Source: Brasenia schreberi
Lineage: Eukaryota > Streptophyta > Magnoliopsida > Nymphaeales > Cabombaceae
NCBI GenBank assembly: GCA_036023115.1
Contig: JAYKKT010000073.1
Location: 11,967,001-12,031,000, forward strand
Direction: 5' to 3'
Length of the DNA: 64,000 nucleotides
The translations under genes and the position numbers were made by a program. This document shows positions 59,001 to 64,000 of this stretch, one piece after another (the first letter of the stretch is position 1; each line of letters starts with the position of its first letter). The notes beneath the pieces were generated by a model. It searched no databases. It was given only the letters and a program-made list of their open reading frames with translations, and had not been told where the DNA came from.

Positions 59001-60238
59001 GAGTCCTCACGCATATTTTTGCACCATCGTACTTGTCTTATATAAGATTTATATATGTCAATGAGATACCTCTTTTTTTTAAGGTTCTCCAAATAATCTC
59101 TTTGATACCTTATCGTAAGCTTTTTCTACTAGTAGATATACCGGGCATGAATCCGAATTGGTTCTACGTTGTACTCGATATTTGTCTTAACTTACATTCG
59201 ATAATTATTTCCCATAATTTTGTAGTATGACTCATTAACTTGATACCTCGATAATTTGAATAGTTTTGAATGTCTCTCTTGTTCATATATATGAATATAA
59301 GTGTACTCACTCTCCATTATTCAAGAATCTATTGGGTTCTCCATATCTAATTAAATAGTTTTGTGAGGCAAGTGTGCCCCATTTCTTCAAGAAATTTTCG
59401 TATTTCTATAGGAATATTGTCTCGTCTTAAGATTTACCAACCTTCGTATATTTAAGAGCCTCTTTGACTTCATTTTTTTGAATAGAACAGTAAAAATTGT
59501 GGTTTATATGTTTTATGATTTGACTAACTCTAAAAAGCTAATATTATCATCTGTATTTTCATTAAAAAGTTTATAGAAATATTATTTATTTATTTTAATA
59601 GCATCATTTGCTACTAGAATTTTCTCATCCTCATCTTTGTTGCATCTAACAAAAGTAAAATCCTTAGTTTTCTTATCGCTAGCCTTAGCTATCATTAAAA
59701 ATATCTCTTTCACATTCTTTTGAGTTAAGCTTTTTATATAAATTCTTCTAAAATTTGGCTTTTGGTTTACTAATAATTTTTTTTCTTTTTTTTTTTTACT
59801 TTTTTATAAGCGTCCGAGAGGTGTCCGTATAAGTGAGAAAAAAATGTGGCTTGATATGAAGTCACACTGATCTCGATACTCCTAACTCATTTATATCTCC
59901 GCCAAGGACACTAGTGCCGACAATGGAAGACAACGCACTGACATGATGGACAGGGACACGATACGAGACGTTCGTACTTGTGTTCCACACGAAGTTTCAC
60001 AAAGAAATCCGAACGCATTTAGAATGACTTGCTGTTGACACAGTTATGAAATGTCACAGCAGCAACAAAACCAACATTTGTGAATGCCTGATATGAATAC
60101 GACGGAAGAAAGTAACACAATAATTCGAACTGTTTAGATTGGCTGACACGAACACAAGATGACACTATGCAAAACACGAATTTACCTCCCCAAACTAACA
60201 GGTGCCATGCGTCCTCCAAGCGCAGACTTTAGACATGG
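55782..60238. repeat. Segmental duplication block P, copy 2
   Basis: Partner of 31717-36468. Here PMD sequence continues to the left, so this copy is nearer to the original context. AT-rich spacer 56,014-58,055 holds no gene I recognise. Confidence 0.85.
58069..59817 (-). mobile_element. RTE-type LINE L5, the duplicated copy of L4
   Basis: Same truncation point, same 3' tail and same target duplication as L4 (GAGGTGTGCATAT at 58056-58068; decayed GAGGTGTCCGTAT at 59818-59830). It was therefore inserted once and then duplicated with block P. Reverse transcriptase motif reads LFTDDIVLVE. A short plus-strand frame at 59033-59230 is an artefact of this element. Confidence 0.8.
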
Positions 60239-60244
60239 CTTGTA

Positions 60245-60545
60245 CGGAACCGGTTTGGCGGTTCCAACTGGAACCCAATGAGGTAAGAATTGTTTGGGAC
60301 GGAACCAATTAAACCGGACTTAAGATCCTGGACTACCAAATTCGGTTCTGATTTCACTTTTAATAGAACTGAAACTGATTATTTCACACCATAGGTCCTA
60401 TATTTTTATTAATTTTAAAGTTTCAAATATTTAATGATTTTCCGGTTCCAAAGGTTTAAGATTCAGACCAAAATCGAAACCGGAACCAACACTTTTAAAC
60501 CAAAAGTGAAACCGGTTCAACCTAGGTTTCAAGAAAACAGAACCG
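60245..60545. repeat. GGAACC/GGTTCC-rich stretch
   Basis: Recurring GGAACC, CCGGTTCC, AACCGGAACC on both strands, starting right after the end of block P. Resembles subterminal repeats of plant hAT-like DNA transposons from general knowledge, but no transposase or terminal repeat is visible. Confidence 0.35.
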
Positions 60546-60604
60546 GCCATGTACAGTGCACATGCACCCCCGGGTAGAGAGAGCCAAAATATCAATAAGA
60601 TTGA

Positions 60605-60735
60605 ATACAGCGTCTGCACGCAGAGCGTAAGCTCATCTGATAGGGCTCTCTGGCACCCAGTAGCCGGTGCTGAGTTCCACTCCCCGGGAGTGTATTAGGC
60701 TTCGTCCTCCCGTTGTAAAAAGAAAGAAAAACTAT
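60605..60735 (+). mobile_element. Candidate tRNA-derived SINE upstream of the RIC1-like gene
   Basis: GTAAGCTCATCTGATAGGG resembles a pol III A box and GTGCTGAGTTCCACTCC a B box, about 45 bp apart, as in tRNA-derived SINEs. It ends CCGTTGTAAAAAG with an A-rich tail. Target duplications are not resolved. About 195 bp upstream of the RIC1-like start codon. Confidence 0.5.
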
Positions 60736-60929
60736 AAAAAAACGCATGATCTGATTCACATGACAAAGGAGGCTCTAGAAACAGGGTGAAGTGTCAAGTG
60801 ACCCAGACACGGAGCCCACCTTTCACCCTGCGCGTTTTTCTCGTTAGAGAGAGATCTGTAGTTGATCTCCTCTCATGATCCCCAAGGGATCGACGAGAAG
60901 CAGAGGAAGAAAGGAAGAAGAAGAAGAAG
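60736..60929 (+). promoter_or_regulatory. Promoter/5' leader region of the RIC1-like gene
   Basis: About 190 bp between the SINE candidate and the start codon. It includes CTCTCATGATCCCC and a GAAGAAGAAGAAG purine tract just before the ATG. No clear TATA box. Confidence 0.35.
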
Positions 60930-63709
60930 ATGTCGATGGCCTACGGTTGGCCGCAAGTGATCCCTATAGAGGCCGGACTCTGCCCAACCTCACAGCGGAT
61001 CGTCTATCTCAAGGTATCCAACGGTCGCCTGCTCGTCGTCTCTCCGTCCCATCTCGAACTCTGGAGCGCCTCTCAGGTAATCCGTAATCTTTTCCGGCCA
61101 CCGATTGCCGGTGACGTCATTGCCGGGCTAAATCTCTAAGACGATCTCAAGTTTTTTGGCCAATCAATTTGCTCTGTGCAGCATCGGGTGAGATTAGGGA
61201 AATTCTCCAGAGATCCCGATTCCGTACAGCAAGAGGGAGAGAACATCGAGGCGATTTGGAGTCCCAATAACTCTCGTGTCGCGGTTATGGTATGAATTTC
61301 CTCTTTTCCATCTCTTGAGTTATGCTGTTCCGGCGTTGAAAAAGATTGATGGCACTGGATTGTTTGTGTCCACTGATTATTTTTGTTAGTTTGTGTTTAT
61401 ATGAGATATCCTGAATTGGTCTATGTTTCTGGCAGACATCTTTGCTTTTCCTGTACATATTTAAGATCCAGATTACTGGGAAACAACTGATTCTGGGAGG
61501 AAAGCAGTCTTCTGGCCTCTTCCTTGCAACCATAACAATAGCAGCCCTGGAGAAGGCTCCGTATGCTGAGAAGAAACTTTCAATGTAAAATGCCATACTT
61601 CGTGGGCGAGTTCCTTTCTTTTGCTTATTTAGCACTATCCTGATGTCCTCTATATATTTTGTATTCTTCAGAAGTAATTTTATTTGCGACAATGATCATA
61701 TTGTACTTGGTCTATCATCTGGTGCAATGTCTCTCGTGTCATGGAAAGGAGAGGTATGTTATTCCTAGGCCAAAACTACTTTCTATATTTTTTTAGTCAA
61801 GTTGTGTATTAGTTGACCTAGTTTTTCTTCTTCTTTCTAACTGGTTTGGCCTTATGTTACTTGTTTGTCCAGTTTCTTCGCATCTTTGAACTTCATTTGC
61901 ATCCTTTGGTTAATAAAGAACCGCATTTATCTCTGGATAACGGATCATCCATGTATGAGGGAAATCTTCGCCATGGTTCAGCATCGAACCATGCTGTTCA
62001 TCAACTTGAACTTTCAATGCTGCTGAGATTATTGGTGATTCTTTATTATGATGGGTCAGTTGCTGTATGTTCTATCAGCAAGAAAGGGTTGAAGTTGACA
62101 GATTCAATAAAGATTGAAAGTTGGCTGGGATCATATGATGCTGCATGTGCTTCAGTTGCTTCAGATCAACAAATCCTTGCTGTTGGATGTAAGAGAGGGG
62201 TTGTTGAATTATACGACTTATCAGAAAGTGCATCACTTTTGCGTACTGTATCTTTGTACGATTGGGGGTAAGTTTTGGTTCCATGTAGATGTGCTTACAC
62301 TTATTCATCTAGCATACTCATCTTTACCATCTGCATATTGTTAAGTAATTATCCATGTAAAGAATGTTATGTATGTTTTTTATGGGAAGAGATGTTTTTG
62401 GGTTTTGATTTCTGTAAATCTTGTTATCCCTCTGTGCTACCATAATGATGCCATCAACCTGATCGTAAGTTCTACCATGCTCAGATGCTCTTTGATGTTC
62501 CTAATGACCAGAGTACTTCTTGGGTCTCCTTGGTACTAAATTACCTCATGACATAAAAGATGTTTCTCTATTATGCTTCCTCAATTTGTAGGCGTAGTTA
62601 TATTTACCTTTAGAACAGTTATAGAAATAGACAATTCGGCATCTGAGATCAAATAAGTATGTTATCTACTAAATGATGTGAACATTATCATGAAAAATCA
62701 AGTGCAACAATCCCTTGCTTTGTCTCTTAACACTTATTTTTCATTGTCTCTCTTTTTAGGACCTCTTTGTAATTTGGCCTTGAATGCTTATAGCCCTCTT
62801 TGTTGTTCCTGAAGAAAATATGTCCATCATGTGTCACTCAATTTGTTGTGATTATTGTAAGACTTCAAGTGTCCTGTTTCCTTATTTAATAGTCTTTTAT
62901 AACTGAGTAATTTAATTCTACTTTAATGATGACTACGATTGTAGATATTCTGTGGAGGACACTGGTTCAGTGAGTTGCATATCTTGGGCACCTGATAACT
63001 CTGCTTTTGCAGTTGGATGGAAGTTTAGAGGACTAACAGTTTGGTCAACATCAGGTTGTCGTTTGATGTCTACTATTTGTCAGATTGGTATAAGTTCTGT
63101 CTCTTCCCCTATTGTGAAACCAAGTCAGGATTTCAAGTATGAACCTATGATGGGTGGGGCATCTTTTGTGCACTGGGATGATTATGGGTACAAACTTTAT
63201 GCCATAGAGCAGAGGACATGTGATAGAATTATTACATTTTCATTTGGTAAATGCTGTCTCAATCGGGGTGTTTCTGGAACTACATATGCTCGTCAAGTGA
63301 TTTATGGTGAAGACAGGGTTCTTGTGGTTCAATCAGAAGATACAGATGATCTTAAAATGGTGCATCTCAGTATTCCAGTAAGTCATCTATGTTGCACGCA
63401 CATTTCCTAATGCCTGTTGAGTTGCTTGCTCATTTGTTTACCTTTTGAAGGGAGAAATCTTATGATGGTTTTCTTCTTTCCTCAGATATCATATATTTCT
63501 CAGAATTGGCCAGTTTTGCATGTGGCAGTTAGCAAAGATGGTATGTACTTGGCAGTTGCAGGTCTACGTGGATTAATTTTATATGACATGAGGTATAAAA
63601 AGTGGCGCCTCTTTGGGGATATTACCCAGGAGCAGAAAATCCAGTGCAAGGGCTTGCTTTGGCTTGGAAAGATTGTTATCATTTGCAATTACAATGATTC
63701 TTCAAGCCT
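60930..63709 (+). CDS. RIC1: RIC1-like Rab GEF subunit, 5' half (runs off the window)
   Basis: Seven exons seen: 60930-61076, 61182-61289, 61436-61584, 61672-61753, 61873-62267, 62945-63377, 63486-63709, all GT-AG and in phase, giving about 512 codons. The protein starts MSMAYGWPQVIP and has SPSHLELW, WAPDNSAFAVGWK, FGKCCLNRGVSG and CKGLLWLGKIVIICNY, matching the WD40-like beta-propeller half of plant RIC1 homologues (about 1,100 aa from memory). Family role: with RGP1, exchange factor for RAB6/Ypt6 at the Golgi. The last visible codon is split at donor GTGAGA (63710). The start at 60930 rather than 60936 follows the Arabidopsis homologue as I remember it. No stops or frameshifts. The longest intron seen is 62268-62944. 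Confidence 0.92.
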
Positions 63710-64000
63710 GTGAGACACGTTATCCTCATTTAGTTTATCCTTCATGCATTTGTGTCTTTGTGATATGTCTTGTCTTAGTATCAAGTTGTCTCCGGTGTTC
63801 TTGTGACCTTAAATGACATTTTTGTTTTAGAAAAATAGATTCTTTTTAGCAATGAGATTTATTGATTTGCTTTATCTAATGTCATTTGATTGCTGCAATT
63901 TTCTTCCTAGCTTAGGCTATCTGAGTTTTTCATGGGTGCGTATTGTTATAAAAGAATTGAGCGCATGGATTTTGGAGTGTCTATAATGAAATCCGCGTTT
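63710..64000 (+). other. Intron 7 of the RIC1-like gene (incomplete)
   Basis: Starts GTGAGACACG. T-rich, without an acceptor leading to recognisable RIC1 sequence before the window ends. Confidence 0.6.

Overview
The window is nuclear DNA of a flowering plant. Evidence: spliced genes with GT-AG introns whose closest remembered relatives are plant proteins, copia and chromovirus-type gypsy LTR retrotransposons with initiator-Met primer binding sites, RTE-type LINEs, plant-mobile-domain remnants, and long CT/AT/GA microsatellites. I cannot name the species. Transposable-element (TE) derived sequence fills most of the window. Three genes look intact: a BAP31-like ER membrane protein (minus strand, exons at 15,449-15,164 and 1,897-1,530), an unnamed plant-specific MAYVPPHKR-type protein (minus, 50,336-47,185, six coding exons, 420 aa), and the 5' half of a RIC1-like Rab GEF subunit (plus, 60,930 to the right edge).

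Left part (1-16 kb): the single coding intron of the BAP31-like gene is 13.3 kb long because of three nested LTR elements. Outer element A (3,923-14,434) has a perfect 5-bp target duplication and holds an internally deleted copy of ribosomal protein L5 instead of a visible gag-pol. Copia B (minus) sits in A, and copia C (plus, same family as B) sits in B. B and C form a large inverted repeat inside the intron.

Middle (16-45 kb): microsatellites, a violaxanthin de-epoxidase pseudogene (18,178-20,021), a decayed RTE LINE (20,688-23,580), a chromovirus (23,581-31,283), then a patchwork of segmental duplications. Block P (31,717-36,468) is repeated at 55,782-60,238. Block V (36,471-37,494) repeats the 5' part of the VDE pseudogene. 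An LTR-like repeat X (37,912-43,663) interrupts a LINE and itself encloses a LINE fragment.

Right part (45-64 kb): AT-rich MITE-like repeats, a copia 5' LTR fragment 41 bp past the stop codon of the MAYVPPHKR gene, a short copia element D (51,543-53,609, perfect TCTAT target duplication), a plant-mobile-domain pseudogene, block P copy 2 with its LINE, a tRNA-derived SINE candidate, and the RIC1-like gene.

The three live genes share no pathway that I can see. BAP31 and RIC1 homologues both act in the early secretory/Golgi system, but their co-occurrence here is probably chance. I found no CRISPR array, tRNA, rRNA or organellar insertion. Percent identities below are by-eye impressions, not computed values.
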